A stretch of 64,000 nt of DNA from Alkalilimnicola ehrlichii (GCF_003399765.1 NZ_NFZV01000002.1:208803-272802); one strand, 5' to 3'. Shown: positions 16,233 through 25,760, numbered from the stretch's first letter. Made by a program: numbers and translations. The notes: generated from the sequence alone by a model not told the origin.

Positions 16233-17821
16233 ATCACCCCGGTCACCGGCGACCGCCGCAAATAGGCTTCCATCTGCGGCCAAGGCATAGGCGGGAACCA
16301 ATAGCGGTGACGCGGTCGGTGCTCGCTCACCGGCAATACCGGCGGTTTCAGATGATGGGCCAACCACTCCAACGGCACGACGATATCGCCAGGAGGAATT
16401 CGCCACCGCACAGCCCAGCGCGCCAGTAGCAATGCCGTTGCCGCACCCACCAGCATGGGCCACAAGGTTTTCCATAGCGATGCGCCGGCAAAGGCGAGTA
16501 AAAACACCTCGGGGTTTAGCGACCACGCCAGCAACCACGGTATCAGCAACGCTAAACCGGTCAAGCCGAGAAAAGGCACAGGGCTCGCCAACCCTCGCCC
16601 GACGCCCTCCGCACTCGAACGAGGTTTGCGTAAGGCCCAAACAAAGCGAGACATCAACAAGGTACTGGTAACAGTGGTCAACGGTAACGCTACCGCCAAC
16701 AGCTCCCCGGCAACCGCCGGAAGGGTCGACAAGTAGCCGTCAAACCACAACTTAACCATCGCCGCCGCCGTCATCGGGGCACCCACCAAGGCCAGCGATA
16801 GCAAACCCAGTACCGGCCAAACCCACCCCCCCGACCTGGCCGCACGGTCGGTGCCTACGCCCAAGAACAGTGCGGCTTTTACCAAAGCGTGCTGACAGGC
16901 GAACAACGCCAAGGCAGGCACTAATAAAGGCCACAAGCTCGGCGAGGCGACAGCCATCCCGAACCCAGCAGTAAAAATACCCATTTGGCTGATACTGGAA
17001 TACGCCAACATCATCTTCGGGTTGGTCTGAACGGCCCCCACTAAGGCTGCCAACACGGCCGCCGCCATCCCCAAAGCAATAATCGCTACCGACCACTCCG
17101 CCAGCACCGGCGCAGTCTCCGGCAAAAAACGCAACCACCCGATCGCTCCGGCTTTCAACAAAACACCGCTCAGCAAAGCACTCGCCGGCGGCGGCGCAAT
17201 GCCGTGCGCCAGAGGTAACCACATATGCAACGGCAACACCCCGTGCTTAATACCTAAGCCGAAGAACAATAGGACGGCGGGAAACGGACCGCTGCGACCG
17301 GCCGCGAGGAAAATAAAACCGGCTAAGATCATTAATTCGCTAAATAGCGCCAGAATGACATAAATCCGCCCCGCACGACGCGTTTGCGGCTCTCGATCGG
17401 TAACGATCAAGCCGTACCCGGCTAGGCTGAGCAGGGCAAAGAACAAGTAAAACCCAGGCCCGCCAAATGCCAGCATCACGCCTAAATTGCCCACCATGGC
17501 GAGCAAATAGCAGAATACGAAACGCCGCTCGACAAAGCTCGACACCGGCAATCCGGCCGAGCGCAAATGGAAGCCGGCCGCCGTCCACACCAAAGCGGTA
17601 AACCCCAGGAATATGCGACCTAGCTCATCCAAACCCAGCAGTAAGCCAAACAAGATAGGCGAATAAACCACGCTCCCCTCGGCGCCGAACACCGCCGTCA
17701 GTAATGCGGGCCAAGAGGCATAAGGCAGCAGTCGCGCGGCCCACTGACAGGTGCGGCCGCTACACACGGCGATCGCTAGCACTAAAGGCACCAGCACAAC
17801 CGTCAACAGCACCACACTCAT
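16181..17821 (-). CDS. Mrp antiporter MrpD/NuoN-like membrane subunit (third copy, lacks the TM5 glutamate)
   Basis: A 546-residue polytopic protein of the proton-translocating NuoL/M/N-MrpA/D family, last gene of the Mrp operon. It shows the family core around the TM7 lysine (GIKHGVLPLHMWLPLAHG) and LLSGVLLKAGAIGW. Where the two sister subunits have a TM5 glutamate ([20 protein letters not shown]), this one reads FFALLSLAGY: Glu replaced by Ala. The loss of that carboxylate suggests a structural or altered role in proton translocation. The ATG at 17821 overlaps the stop of the preceding gene by 4 bp, so translational coupling is likely; longer upstream starts run into that gene. Confidence 0.88.
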   Translation of the reverse strand: MSVVLLTVVLVPLVLAIAVCSGRTCQWAARLLPYASWPALLTAVFGAEGSVVYSPILFGLLLGLDELGRIFLGFTALVWTAAGFHLRSAGLPVSSFVERRFVFCYLLAMVGNLGVMLAFGGPGFYLFFALLSLAGYGLIVTDREPQTRRAGRIYVILALFSELMILAGFIFLAAGRSGPFPAVLLFFGLGIKHGVLPLHMWLPLAHGIAPPPASALLSGVLLKAGAIGWLRFLPETAPVLAEWSVAIIALGMAAAVLAALVGAVQTNPKMMLAYSSISQMGIFTAGFGMAVASPSLWPLLVPALALFACQHALVKAALFLGVGTDRAARSGGWVWPVLGLLSLALVGAPMTAAAMVKLWFDGYLSTLPAVAGELLAVALPLTTVTSTLLMSRFVWALRKPRSSAEGVGRGLASPVPFLGLTGLALLIPWLLAWSLNPEVFLLAFAGASLWKTLWPMLVGAATALLLARWAVRWRIPPGDIVVPLEWLAHHLKPPVLPVSEHRPRHRYWFPPMPWPQMEAYLRRSPVTGVIYMLCILILALAAGVVL

Positions 17822-19317
17822 CGGCCCATCTCCAGTTGAGCGATCAGCTCCGCCCAATACAAAGGACTCAACACCCAGCCGGCGAACAGACCGAAGAACA
17901 GGGTTAGAGCAGCCGTTACCAACGGCGGGACTAAAAGGCTTGCTTTCGTTTCCAACCGCTGTTGGTATCGCTCGTGCGGCCATTCGCCTTCGCGCCGACC
18001 GAACCAACCGCGGTAGATCGCCGGCAGGAAGTACGCGGCGTTCAGCAAACCGCTTAAAAGCAGCACAAAGAGCACCCAGTCATAGCCGCCCTGCACAGCC
18101 CCCAGGCCCAAATACCACTTGCTGATAAATCCTGCGGTTGGCGGCAGCGCCATCATGCCGAAGCCGCTAATGGTGAAGGCCGTCATCGTCCACGGCATGC
18201 GGCGACCGATACCGTTCAGCTCGCTGACTTTGTGGACGCCAAGCGTCTCGGCAAAAATGCCGGCGCAAAAGAACAAGGTAATTTTCATCACGCCTTGATG
18301 CACCAAGTGCACCAAAGCGCCGACAATCGCAGCCGGCGTGAGGATGCTTGCGCCAAGCACGATGTAGGAAAGTTGGCTCACCGTGGAATACGCCAAACGG
18401 CGCTTCAGGTCGTCTTGTTGCAAAGCGCGCAAAGAGCCGTAGACAATCGTTGCCACCGTAACGAGCAGCAAGCCGCTGCCAAGATCCAGCGTCCTCGCCA
18501 GGTCTATCCCATACACGTCGTAAATGACCCTGACGATGCCGAACGCACCGGCTTTGACTACCGCGACGGCGTGCAGCAAAGCACTAACCGGCGCCGGGGC
18601 AACCATCGCCATCGGTAACCAGATATGCAGAGGCACCAACGCCGCCTTGACCGCAAAGCCGGCCACCAGCAGCACAAAAATCCACCTCAGCGCGGGATAC
18701 AGCTCCTCGCTCACCCCACGTAAGGCCCCACCCTGCTCGACGAAACCGACAGGCCCAACCAGCACGTACAACCAGGCAATACCTACCAACAACACCGCCC
18801 CGCCCGCCACCGTGTAGGCTAGATAAATGCGGCCGGCCTGCAACGATGCGCGATTACCGCGGTGAACGACCAACGGATAGGTAGACAGGGTCAACAATTC
18901 GTAGAACAAAAAGAAGGTAAACAGGTTGCCGGCCAGGGCAATGCCAACGGTAGCGGCTACGCAAAGGCTGAAGAAACCGAAAAAGCGCCGTTGATTCGGC
19001 GTTCCCGCCAGATAACCGATGGCGTATACGGTCGTTAATAACCATAAAACGGCGGATAAGGTCACGAACAACATGGCCAGCGCGTCGATCCGCAAGCTAA
19101 ACGCAACGTCGGGCAACAACTCGTAGGCGAACTCGAAACGCCAACCGCGGTAGACACCCCAAAGCACGCCCGCCACCAATGCCAACTTCACCACCGCGCC
19201 GGTCAAGTTAATGCAGTTGCGGGCGACGGCTTGCGGTTCGCGCAGCGCGAAGATGAGCAATGCAGGAATCAGGGAGCTGAGCAACAGCAGCAGAGGTAGC
19301 AATGCGCTTCCGTTCAC
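17818..19317 (-). CDS. Mrp antiporter MrpA/MrpD-like membrane subunit (second copy)
   Basis: A 499-residue polytopic subunit with the TM5 glutamate (FYELLTLSTYPLVV), the TM7 lysine (AVKAALVPLHIWLPMAM) and a second lysine region (HAVAVVKAGAFG, HQGVMKITLFFCAG). It belongs to the NuoL/M/N-like proton-channel family and is probably one of the ion-translocating subunits of the hetero-oligomeric Mrp complex. The GTG at 19317 overlaps the preceding stop by 4 bp (GTGA) and starts the first hydrophobic helix, so it is preferred to the ATG at 19551, which would add about 78 residues translated from within the upstream gene. Confidence 0.9.
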   Translation of the reverse strand: MNGSALLPLLLLLSSLIPALLIFALREPQAVARNCINLTGAVVKLALVAGVLWGVYRGWRFEFAYELLPDVAFSLRIDALAMLFVTLSAVLWLLTTVYAIGYLAGTPNQRRFFGFFSLCVAATVGIALAGNLFTFFLFYELLTLSTYPLVVHRGNRASLQAGRIYLAYTVAGGAVLLVGIAWLYVLVGPVGFVEQGGALRGVSEELYPALRWIFVLLVAGFAVKAALVPLHIWLPMAMVAPAPVSALLHAVAVVKAGAFGIVRVIYDVYGIDLARTLDLGSGLLLVTVATIVYGSLRALQQDDLKRRLAYSTVSQLSYIVLGASILTPAAIVGALVHLVHQGVMKITLFFCAGIFAETLGVHKVSELNGIGRRMPWTMTAFTISGFGMMALPPTAGFISKWYLGLGAVQGGYDWVLFVLLLSGLLNAAYFLPAIYRGWFGRREGEWPHERYQQRLETKASLLVPPLVTAALTLFFGLFAGWVLSPLYWAELIAQLEMGR

Positions 19318-20783
19318 CCGCCACCTCCCGCGCCCCCGGCGGCAAGCGCAAGCCACTCCAGAAAAGGAGCGGGATATAAGCCCATCAGAACCGAAATAAC
19401 GGCCATCGCAAGACACACCGCTTGCGGCCAATGCGGCACCGGCGCAAACTGTGCAGCCCCCCTTGGGCCACGAAAGGCCGGTTTGAGCACCGAAAAGACA
19501 TAACCCGCCGCCAGAAAGCCGCCGCCGATCAGGACCAATACCCACCACCACTGACCACTACTGATACTGGCTTCCAGCAGCAACCATTTGGCAACAAAAC
19601 CGCCGCTCGGCGGCAAACCCATCAGGGTAAGCCCAGCCAAACCTAGCGCGAAGACAGCCATCGGCAGCTGGCTAGCGGCCCCGACCACATCGCTCAGGTA
19701 GTCACGCCGGCGGGCGTGAAGAATCAACCCGGCCGCCAAGAACATCGCGCTTTTCGCAAATGCATGCGAAAGCAACAGCCATAAACCGCCGCTCCAGGCA
19801 GCCGCCGCGGCCATCGACTGCGTTAGCGGCAGCAGAAGCAACACGTAGCCAAACTGAGCGATCGTGGAGTACGCCACTAACAGCTTTAAGCGACGCTGCA
19901 CCAACGCCATCGCCGAGCCCCACAACACCGCCAACGCGCCTAACGCCCCCAGCAATTGAGCGAACGCCACCGGCATAATAGGTGCAAACACCTCAAGCCA
20001 GAGTCGAAGCAACCAGTACATCGAGCCCATGACGACCAGCGCCGACAATAAAGCGCTGGCCGCTGTCGGCGCGCTGGAGTGCGCCGGCGGCAACCAGACA
20101 TGGAGCGGAAACAGCGCGGTTTTCGCCAACAACCCAACGGCCATCAGAACGAACGCAAAGCGAGCCGCCGCGACCGGCTCCATCCGCTCTGCAAGCAAAC
20201 CCACGTCCAGCGTTCCAAAGAGCGCATAGAGCAACCCGACTCCAAGCAAATAGCTCATGGACCCGGCCAGTGCGATCAGCAAGTAGCGCATCGCGGCACG
20301 CAATGCCGCGACGGAACCGCCCAAAACCACCATCGATACGGCGGCCAGGCTCACCAACTCCAGGCTTACATAGATATTGAAAATATCGCCCGATAAAAAC
20401 AGCGCGTTGAGAGAGCCTAGGAGGAATAGAAACAACGGCCAAAACACGACCGCCCGCTTCGAGCCGCCCATCGCCGCTTCTTCTTCCTGGCTAAACAACG
20501 CCACCAGGAGCGCGACTAAGGCCGTGGCTATAATCATGAGCAAGCTTGTCGCATCGACTCGCCAAAGGATGCCCAAGGGCGCATCCCAACCTGCCAACGC
20601 ATACGTCCAAGCTCCTTTCTCGACGAAGCGAAACCACAGCGCCACGGCACTAACGAGCACGCTCGCGCTCACCGCCATCGGCAACAACGGCAAGCAGCGC
20701 GGACCGAGCACGTATACCGTAGGCGCCGCTAGCAGCGGCAACGCGCACACCCCGAGCAACCACACCTCGGGACTCACGCTCAC
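19314..20783 (-). CDS. mrpD: Mrp antiporter MrpD-like membrane subunit (first copy)
   Basis: A 489-residue, roughly 14-helix subunit with [16 protein letters not shown] (TM5 glutamate), [18 protein letters not shown] (TM7 lysine) and [13 protein letters not shown]. It follows mrpC with a 4-bp overlap, which is where mrpD lies in Mrp operons. The family exchanges external protons for cytoplasmic Na+ (or K+) using the proton gradient; all subunits are needed for activity. It ends in a Gly/Ala-rich tail. Confidence 0.9.
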   Translation of the reverse strand: MSVSPEVWLLGVCALPLLAAPTVYVLGPRCLPLLPMAVSASVLVSAVALWFRFVEKGAWTYALAGWDAPLGILWRVDATSLLMIIATALVALLVALFSQEEEAAMGGSKRAVVFWPLFLFLLGSLNALFLSGDIFNIYVSLELVSLAAVSMVVLGGSVAALRAAMRYLLIALAGSMSYLLGVGLLYALFGTLDVGLLAERMEPVAAARFAFVLMAVGLLAKTALFPLHVWLPPAHSSAPTAASALLSALVVMGSMYWLLRLWLEVFAPIMPVAFAQLLGALGALAVLWGSAMALVQRRLKLLVAYSTIAQFGYVLLLLPLTQSMAAAAAWSGGLWLLLSHAFAKSAMFLAAGLILHARRRDYLSDVVGAASQLPMAVFALGLAGLTLMGLPPSGGFVAKWLLLEASISSGQWWWVLVLIGGGFLAAGYVFSVLKPAFRGPRGAAQFAPVPHWPQAVCLAMAVISVLMGLYPAPFLEWLALAAGGAGGGG

Positions 20784-21085
20784 CCCCTTCCGTCCTCGTC
20801 AAGATCGCTCTCGCCGGTAAGCTCTATGAACCGGCAGGCTAGAACCAGCGCAAAGGCGGCCAAGGAGATCGAAATCACAATCCCAGTCAGCACTAATGCT
20901 TGCGGCACCGGATCGGTCACGCCCTGCCCAGGCACCCGTGCTAACGCAATAATCAGCAAAAACACGGCGCTCGTGGCGATTTTCGCCGCGATAATACGGC
21001 GTATGAGGTGACGATAGGCAAACAGGCCGAACAGCCCCCACGCAAACAGCAAAGCCCCGACCAGCGCAAAAACCGCTTCACTCAC
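20780..21085 (-). CDS. mrpC: Mrp antiporter subunit C (NuoK-like)
   Basis: About 101 residues with three membrane helices, of the NuoK/MnhC family. Recognisable pieces are [20 protein letters not shown] and the conserved [18 protein letters not shown]. The GTG at 21085 overlaps the mrpB stop by 4 bp and gives the usual length; an upstream ATG at 21193 would add non-homologous sequence read from inside mrpB. A small structural subunit that bridges the MrpD-type channels in the complex. Confidence 0.9.
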   Translation of the reverse strand: MSEAVFALVGALLFAWGLFGLFAYRHLIRRIIAAKIATSAVFLLIIALARVPGQGVTDPVPQALVLTGIVISISLAAFALVLACRFIELTGESDLDEDGRG

Positions 21086-21747
21086 GCCACGCCCTCCCGC
21101 TCGCTGTGAACAATGGCTGCGAGATCGAGAAAACAAGCGCCGATCGATACCGTGAGTACAACCTCGATCGCGATGATTAATCCCGTCGCCCAAGCGGGCG
21201 GATAAGCCAGTAGGTTAAAACCCGCCAGCGCCACCAAGGCACCGATGGCAAGAAACGTCAGGAGGCCGACACTTATCACCAATCGCCAAGCGGCACCTTG
21301 CGGTGCCTGCCGCAAACGGTGGCCCAACAGCAGCAGAATGCCTGCCGCGGCCAATACGGTCCCGCCTTGGAACGCGCCGCCGGAGCGCTCCGTACCCGCC
21401 CAGAACAGGTACGCTGCCATTAACACGGCCACTAACAACAAACGCGGCAACACCCATACGATGAGCGGGCTGAGCACCGCGGTCTGTTCGTACTCGGTCG
21501 GTTCCCCCTGAACCGCACGCGCCGCCAAGACGGCCAGCACCAAAACCCCCACTTCAAGTAAGGTATCCCAGCTACGGAAATTGAGCAGCACGGCGGTTAC
21601 GGGGTGATCGACACCGCTTGCCGTCAGATACTCGGCGATCCACGGCTGTAATCCGCCATGTGGCTCTATGTCTAGCCCAACCTTCGCTAATAAGCCACCA
21701 ACGGCTAGTGCCAAGATCAGAAAGACACAGGTAAACGCTCTACTCAT
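21082..21747 (-). CDS. mrpB: Mrp antiporter subunit B fused to an MrpA C-terminal (MbhE-like) segment
   Basis: 221 residues. The first 85 or so (with [28 protein letters not shown]) correspond to the MbhE-like part normally at the C-terminus of MrpA. The remainder is an MnhB domain ([43 protein letters not shown]). This supports a split-MrpA architecture: the MrpA pieces are distributed over the DUF4040 gene, this fusion and the MrpD-like genes. It overlaps the upstream gene by 8 bp and mrpC by 4 bp. Confidence 0.88.
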   Translation of the reverse strand: MSRAFTCVFLILALAVGGLLAKVGLDIEPHGGLQPWIAEYLTASGVDHPVTAVLLNFRSWDTLLEVGVLVLAVLAARAVQGEPTEYEQTAVLSPLIVWVLPRLLLVAVLMAAYLFWAGTERSGGAFQGGTVLAAAGILLLLGHRLRQAPQGAAWRLVISVGLLTFLAIGALVALAGFNLLAYPPAWATGLIIAIEVVLTVSIGACFLDLAAIVHSEREGVA

Positions 21748-22006
21748 CCGGCCTCCTTACGCGAGCGGCTAGCGAGCGCCGCACCCTAGCCAGGGCGACA
21801 ATCAGCAACACACCGGTGATGCCCGCACCCACCGCGGCTTCCGCCAACGCCACATCGGGCGCTTGCAGGCGTAACCAAGCAAGTGCCATCAAGACACCGA
21901 ACACGATCATAAAAGCCACGTTGCGGAATAAATCCGCGCCGGCCAACGCCGCCCAGGCCGACATGAGCAGCAGACCTCCGAGCAAAATATCGAACGCGAC
22001 CGCCAT
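21740..22006 (-). CDS. Mrp antiporter DUF4040 subunit (MrpB/MbhD-like)
   Basis: 88 residues from the ATG at 22006, which has a GGAGG and overlaps the mrpG stop by one base (TGATG). Three hydrophobic helices include the DUF4040/MbhD signature ALAWLRLQAPDVALAEAAVG, with its conserved Asp and Glu, which lies in the C-terminal region of canonical MrpA. Here it is a free-standing subunit. A longer reading frame to 22099 exists but would be translated out of mrpG. Confidence 0.88.
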   Translation of the reverse strand: MAVAFDILLGGLLLMSAWAALAGADLFRNVAFMIVFGVLMALAWLRLQAPDVALAEAAVGAGITGVLLIVALARVRRSLAARVRRPDE

Positions 22007-22304
22007 CACTCCCGCCTCCAGGGTTTGATACGGGCATCGAGCGCGGCGCGAGCGACGATGTGAGCCGCGCAAGCCGCGGCCGCCAAGGCGAGCCCCCAAA
22101 CAATCAGCATTTTTATCGCCAGACCGGCTTCGCCGACTTGCGGCAGTAAGCCGAGCACGATCAACCCGAGCCCCAAGTTGTCCGCTTTGGTCAAGGCATG
22201 TAAGCGAGTGAATACGTCTGGAAAACGCAACAACCCCAAGGTGCCGGCTGCAAAAAAACGCAACCGAGGCTTAACAGAACAACGGTGTAGAGATTCCAGC
22301 TCAT
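22006..22304 (-). CDS. mrpG: Mrp antiporter subunit G, frameshifted in this sequence
   Basis: The C-terminal 80 residues (GTLGLLRFPDVFTRLHALTKAD and onward) are a textbook MrpG/MnhG. The natural N-terminus begins at the ATG at 22304 (MSWNLYTVVLLSLG), which overlaps the mrpF stop by 4 bp and follows GGAGG. These two parts are in different frames; the switch lies in a run of seven T on the coding strand (22252-22258), where one more T gives VFFAAGTLG. A one-base deletion in the sequence is therefore inferred. Small three-helix subunit, required for assembly of the complex. Confidence 0.85.
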
Positions 22305-22581
22305 CGCTCGTCCTCCCCCGCTGAGGCGACGGCTTCGCGCAACCGGTGAACGAAAGCAAGCACCACCAGCAGTGCTAATAACGCGAGCACTAAGGCGACG
22401 TCGAAAGCGGCTCGCTCGCCGCTGGCAACGCCAAGCAGAGAATCATCGCGATGCCAGTCGTGCCAAACAATTGCGCCGAGAGCATACGGTCGGCCGCCGT
22501 CGGCCCTCGGGCGATGCGGCGTAAGCCGAGCGCAACATTGAGCAACAGGAAGAAAGCCACACCCAGATAAAATTCCGTCAT
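22301..22581 (-). CDS. mrpF: Mrp antiporter subunit F, frameshifted in this sequence
   Basis: Starts at 22581 with a 4-bp overlap with mrpE. The first 50 residues (FYLGVAFFLLLNVALGLRRI, RGPTAADRMLSAQLFGTTG) are MrpF. The frame then leaves the family pattern; the next frame supplies GERAAFDVALVLALLALL and ends at 22301, overlapping mrpG. The switch lies near 22436-22440, where restoring one base gives ILLLGVASGERAAF. With that correction the protein is about 93 residues, the normal MrpF length. Integral membrane subunit with three helices. Confidence 0.85.
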
Positions 22582-23120
22582 CGCTTCCTCTTGGCTTCCA
22601 ATGCCCAGCGCAACAGGGCCTCGACGCGGCGTAACATCGCCACGTTGGCCATCTCGGTATCGATTACGTGTAACTCGAAACTACGCACCCTGACGGTGGC
22701 CACCAAGGTACCGGGCAACAAGGTGACGACATAGGCGAGTACGATCGCCGCCGCTCCCTTGGGGCTGCGTAAGCGGACCTGAATGAAATCGGGGCGAATC
22801 GGCATGCTAGGACGGAAAGCACGCTGGGCAACGTCGAACCCTCCGACCAACGAATACCAGAAGAGGATGGGGACCAGAACGATTACCCGCCAATAAACCG
22901 ACTGCCGCGGCCGTGGCGGTAACATCCATAAACTTAGTGCGGCGACCCCAACGACAATCGGCACCCCGTAACGTAGCGCCGATAGCTGCCACCCCGTGAA
23001 CGCGAACCAGACGAAAGCCATCGAGCAAGAGCGCAAGAGCGCGCTACGCAACCAACTCGACCAAGCAATCGGATACCGCCGCCGGGACCTGCGCAGCACT
23101 TTAGCTAACTCGCGCATCAC
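22578..23120 (-). CDS. mrpE: Mrp antiporter subunit E
   Basis: First gene of the operon; 180 residues. An N-terminal basic segment is followed by hydrophobic helices and a cytoplasmic C-terminal half with the MnhE features RPDFIQVRLRSPKGAAAIVLAYVVTLLPGTL and ELHVIDTE. MrpE is dispensable for exchange in some systems but raises complex stability. The exact start is unsure (two adjacent ATGs at 23120, and internal options), because the N-terminus is longer than typical. The gene order E-F-G-DUF4040-B-C-D-D-D indicates one polycistronic unit of about 6.9 kb. Confidence 0.88.
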   Translation of the reverse strand: MMRELAKVLRRSRRRYPIAWSSWLRSALLRSCSMAFVWFAFTGWQLSALRYGVPIVVGVAALSLWMLPPRPRQSVYWRVIVLVPILFWYSLVGGFDVAQRAFRPSMPIRPDFIQVRLRSPKGAAAIVLAYVVTLLPGTLVATVRVRSFELHVIDTEMANVAMLRRVEALLRWALEAKRKR

Positions 23121-23265
23121 CCCGCTTACGCCCCTTCAACGCTATTGCGCTGACTTCTTGTCGATACTGCTGCTCAAACGCCAAACTCGCGTGTCTGGCG
23201 TCGTCTACAAAGTATTACGTTGGGACGATACGCGTAACTCGGAATGGCCGTAGAGGAGGAAAATC

Positions 23266-23319
23266 ATGGCCGCGTCAGTCCCCGGGGCATGGAAACGCGC
23301 AGCGGCCATTAGCGTCTAA
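23266..23319 (+). CDS. Possible 17-residue small ORF with strong Shine-Dalgarno
   Basis: GAGGAGG lies 7 nt before ATG, the best ribosome site in the neighbourhood, followed by 17 codons (MAASVPGAWKRAAAISV) and TAA. It lies between the mrpE start and the 3' end of the YfiM-like gene, whose corrected end it overlaps by 4 bp on the other strand. It could be a leader peptide, a microprotein or chance. No homology is recognised. Confidence 0.25.
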   Translation: MAASVPGAWKRAAAISV

Positions 23320-23665
23320 AAGGTCATTAGATAGCTTCCGAACAGGGCTCCGGCGAAGTTCCATGTCATATCCCGCCAACTAAAAAACGCCCTCTCACTT
23401 CCTGATCGTACAGCTCTTTACCGGTGCCTAAGGTCATGGTGAATAACACCGCGCGCTGCCGCGCGAGGCTATCGTCGGCATCGTTATCCACCTGGTATTT
23501 GGTCGCCGCGGCACTAATGCCGCTAGCCACCGCGAAGTGCAAGAATTTATCTTGGGAGAACCAATCGTCGCGTCGATCCGGCGGCGTGGCACAGCCTGCC
23601 AACGCACTTAGCAACACTCCCAACAGCATCGTTTTCTTATTACTAGACAATAACTTAAGCAACAT
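23316..23665 (-). CDS. YfiM-like lipoprotein, frameshifted in this sequence
   Basis: Lipoprotein signal with lipobox (LLSALAGC, Cys near residue 25), then a soluble domain resembling YfiM (DWFSQDKFLHFAVASGISAA, GTGKELYDQEVRG). The frame stops early at 23366, but the adjacent frame continues with SWRDMTWNFAGALFGSYLMTF and a stop at 23316, exactly the expected YfiM-type ending. The break lies in a six-T run on the coding strand (23382-23387); one more T restores it. Function unknown; outer-membrane or periplasmic by its signal. Confidence 0.78.
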
Positions 23666-23811
23666 AACTCCCTCTACTCACGCTACGACTCCCTTTATCC
23701 CTCGGTCGACGACCCCCATTTTAAGGGCTGGAACAACAAGAGAAACACTAAGTATCCCCGCCTCCGCCGTGGGGCTAGAGGGATCGAAGAATAGCGAACC
23801 TGTGGGGAAAC

Positions 23812-24975
23812 ATGTCCAGCTCCGCCTCTTATACATCCGGCTCGGCGCCGGCGACGGTAGCGGTTATGCCGGCAACGCTCAAGCTTGATCCAGAGACACA
23901 ACAAGTGTGCTGCGAGGGCAACTGGACCGTCTACCACTTAGCCCCGCTTGATCGGCGTTTTCGCGATCTGCCGTTACCGGACGACATTCGTTGGCAACTT
24001 AACACACAAGCTGTCCACGATATGGACACCGCCGGCGCCCTGCTCCTATTCCGTATTCTGGAGCACTACCGGGCCCATAATAAAGCGGTTGATAGCAAGC
24101 GGCTGCCTCATGCCCATCGGGCGTTGCTTGAGCTCATCCAGCGCCGTTTCGCAGAGCAGCAATTAGCCGACGAACAAAAGCCGGGGATACTCGAGCGGCT
24201 AGGCAAGTCTAGCGTAAAAATCCTGTTTGGCGCCGCCGATTTTCTGAGCTTCATCGGCGAATTCACGCTGGATACGTTGCCGCGGTTACTACGACCTTGG
24301 CAGATTCGCGGTCGTCAGATCATCGCCGAAATCTATAAAGCCGGGGTTTCGGCACTGCCGATCGTTGGCCTATTAGCCTTTCTCATGGGGGTTGTCATTG
24401 CTTATCAAGGCGGTATCCCCCTGGAACAGTATGGGGCTAACATTTTTCTAGTAGAACTTGTGGCGATCACCATGCTGCGCGAGATGGGGCCGCTGCTTAC
24501 CGCCATTATCGTTGCCGGCCGTACCGGTTCGGCTTACGCAGCGCAAATCGGCACCATGCGCATCACCGACGAGATCGATGCTTTGCGCTCCCTGGGCGTG
24601 AGCCAGTACGAAGTACTCGCCCTACCCAAGCTCATCGGTTTAATCGTCGCCCTGCCTCTACTCAGCCTGTTCGCTACCGCCGTCGGCATCTTCGGCGGCA
24701 TGTTAATCGCCGATAGCCTCTTCGGCGTGGATTACCAAACCTTCCTCCGTCGAATGCCGGAAAGTCTGGCTAACAGCCATTTTTGGGTAGGTATGATTAA
24801 AACCCCCATATTCGCCTGCATTATCGCCTTAACCGGTTGTTATTACGGCTTTCGCGTCGAAGGCAGCGCCGAGAGCGTGGGTCGGGCGACAACCGTCAGC
24901 GTCGTACAAGGCATATTTCTCGTCATCACGGCCGATGCCTTGTTCTCCATCGTCTTTAGCATGCTGGACCTATAA
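23812..24975 (+). CDS. MlaE-family lipid ABC transporter permease with N-terminal STAS domain
   Basis: 387 residues. The N-terminal 100 or so form a STAS-like (MlaB-type) domain (EGNWTVYHLAPLDRRF, MDTAGALLLFRIL). The rest is the MlaE/YrbE permease, with GVSALPIVGLLAFLMGVVIAYQ, EMGPLLTAIIVAGRTGSAYAAQIGTM and DEIDALRSLGVSQYEVLALP. Proteins of this group work with an ATPase, an MCE protein and accessory lipoproteins to move phospholipids between membranes. The fused STAS domain replaces a separate mlaB. First gene of a four-gene operon; the ATPase starts 2 bp later. Confidence 0.92.
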   Translation: MSSSASYTSGSAPATVAVMPATLKLDPETQQVCCEGNWTVYHLAPLDRRFRDLPLPDDIRWQLNTQAVHDMDTAGALLLFRILEHYRAHNKAVDSKRLPHAHRALLELIQRRFAEQQLADEQKPGILERLGKSSVKILFGAADFLSFIGEFTLDTLPRLLRPWQIRGRQIIAEIYKAGVSALPIVGLLAFLMGVVIAYQGGIPLEQYGANIFLVELVAITMLREMGPLLTAIIVAGRTGSAYAAQIGTMRITDEIDALRSLGVSQYEVLALPKLIGLIVALPLLSLFATAVGIFGGMLIADSLFGVDYQTFLRRMPESLANSHFWVGMIKTPIFACIIALTGCYYGFRVEGSAESVGRATTVSVVQGIFLVITADALFSIVFSMLDL

Positions 24976-24977
24976 CC

Positions 24978-25760
24978 ATGCCCATTAATCCGCACGTATT
25001 GGAAGCGCTCGATATCGAAACGCGCTTTGGCGAGCAGGTCGTACACCGGGACCTAACGCTTACGGTACGGCGTGGCGAGACCTTAGCTATCGTTGGCAGC
25101 AGCGGCTCCGGTAAGACGGTGCTACTGCGAGAACTGATTCTGCTCGCAAAACCCAGCCGGGGTCGCATCCGCCTCTTCGACACGGATGTAAACGCGCTTT
25201 CCGAACCGGAACTGATCCGGCTACGCAGTCGGCTCGGCGTCATGTTTCAGCACGGCGCCTTGTTTACCTCGTTAACGGTGCGGGAAAACATCGATTTTCC
25301 GCTACGGGAGCACACCGCACTCGGGCCGGCGCTACGACGCGACATTGCCTTATTAAAACTCGAACTGGCCGGACTTCCCGCCAGTGCAGCCAACAAATAT
25401 CCGGACGAACTCAGCGGCGGGATGATTAAACGTGCGGCACTGGCACGTGCGCTGGCGCTGGACCCTAAGCTGCTATTTCTAGACGAACCGACGTCCGGCC
25501 TCGACCCGGTTGGTGCCGCCGACTTCGACGATCTCATTATGGAACTGAAAACGTTACTGGACTTGACCATCGTTATGGTAACGCACGACCCCGACTCTCT
25601 CTGGCGCATTGCCGACCGCGTCGCGTTTTTAGGTGAGAAAAAGGTTCTGCAGGTCGCCCCCGCCGCCGAGTTAGCACGTATCGATCACCCCGACATTCGT
25701 GCTTACTTCCACGGCAAGCGCATGCAGCAGGCACAGGAGAGAGCATGGAAACCCGCATAA
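24978..25760 (+). CDS. Mla-type ABC transporter ATP-binding protein
   Basis: 260 residues with Walker A (GSSGSGKTVLLREL), a Q-loop region (GVMFQHGALF), the signature LSGGMIKRAALARALA, Walker B with catalytic Glu (LLFLDEPTSGLDP) and a switch His (VMVTHD). The SGGMIKR variant of the signature is typical of MlaF-like ATPases. It partners the STAS-MlaE permease upstream and overlaps the MCE gene downstream by 16 bp. Confidence 0.93.
   Translation: MPINPHVLEALDIETRFGEQVVHRDLTLTVRRGETLAIVGSSGSGKTVLLRELILLAKPSRGRIRLFDTDVNALSEPELIRLRSRLGVMFQHGALFTSLTVRENIDFPLREHTALGPALRRDIALLKLELAGLPASAANKYPDELSGGMIKRAALARALALDPKLLFLDEPTSGLDPVGAADFDDLIMELKTLLDLTIVMVTHDPDSLWRIADRVAFLGEKKVLQVAPAAELARIDHPDIRAYFHGKRMQQAQERAWKPA

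Noticed and set aside
22996..23253. Open frame of 85 codons antisense to the start of mrpE
   Set aside because: It overlaps the conserved MrpE coding region, lacks a ribosome site and shows no family resemblance.
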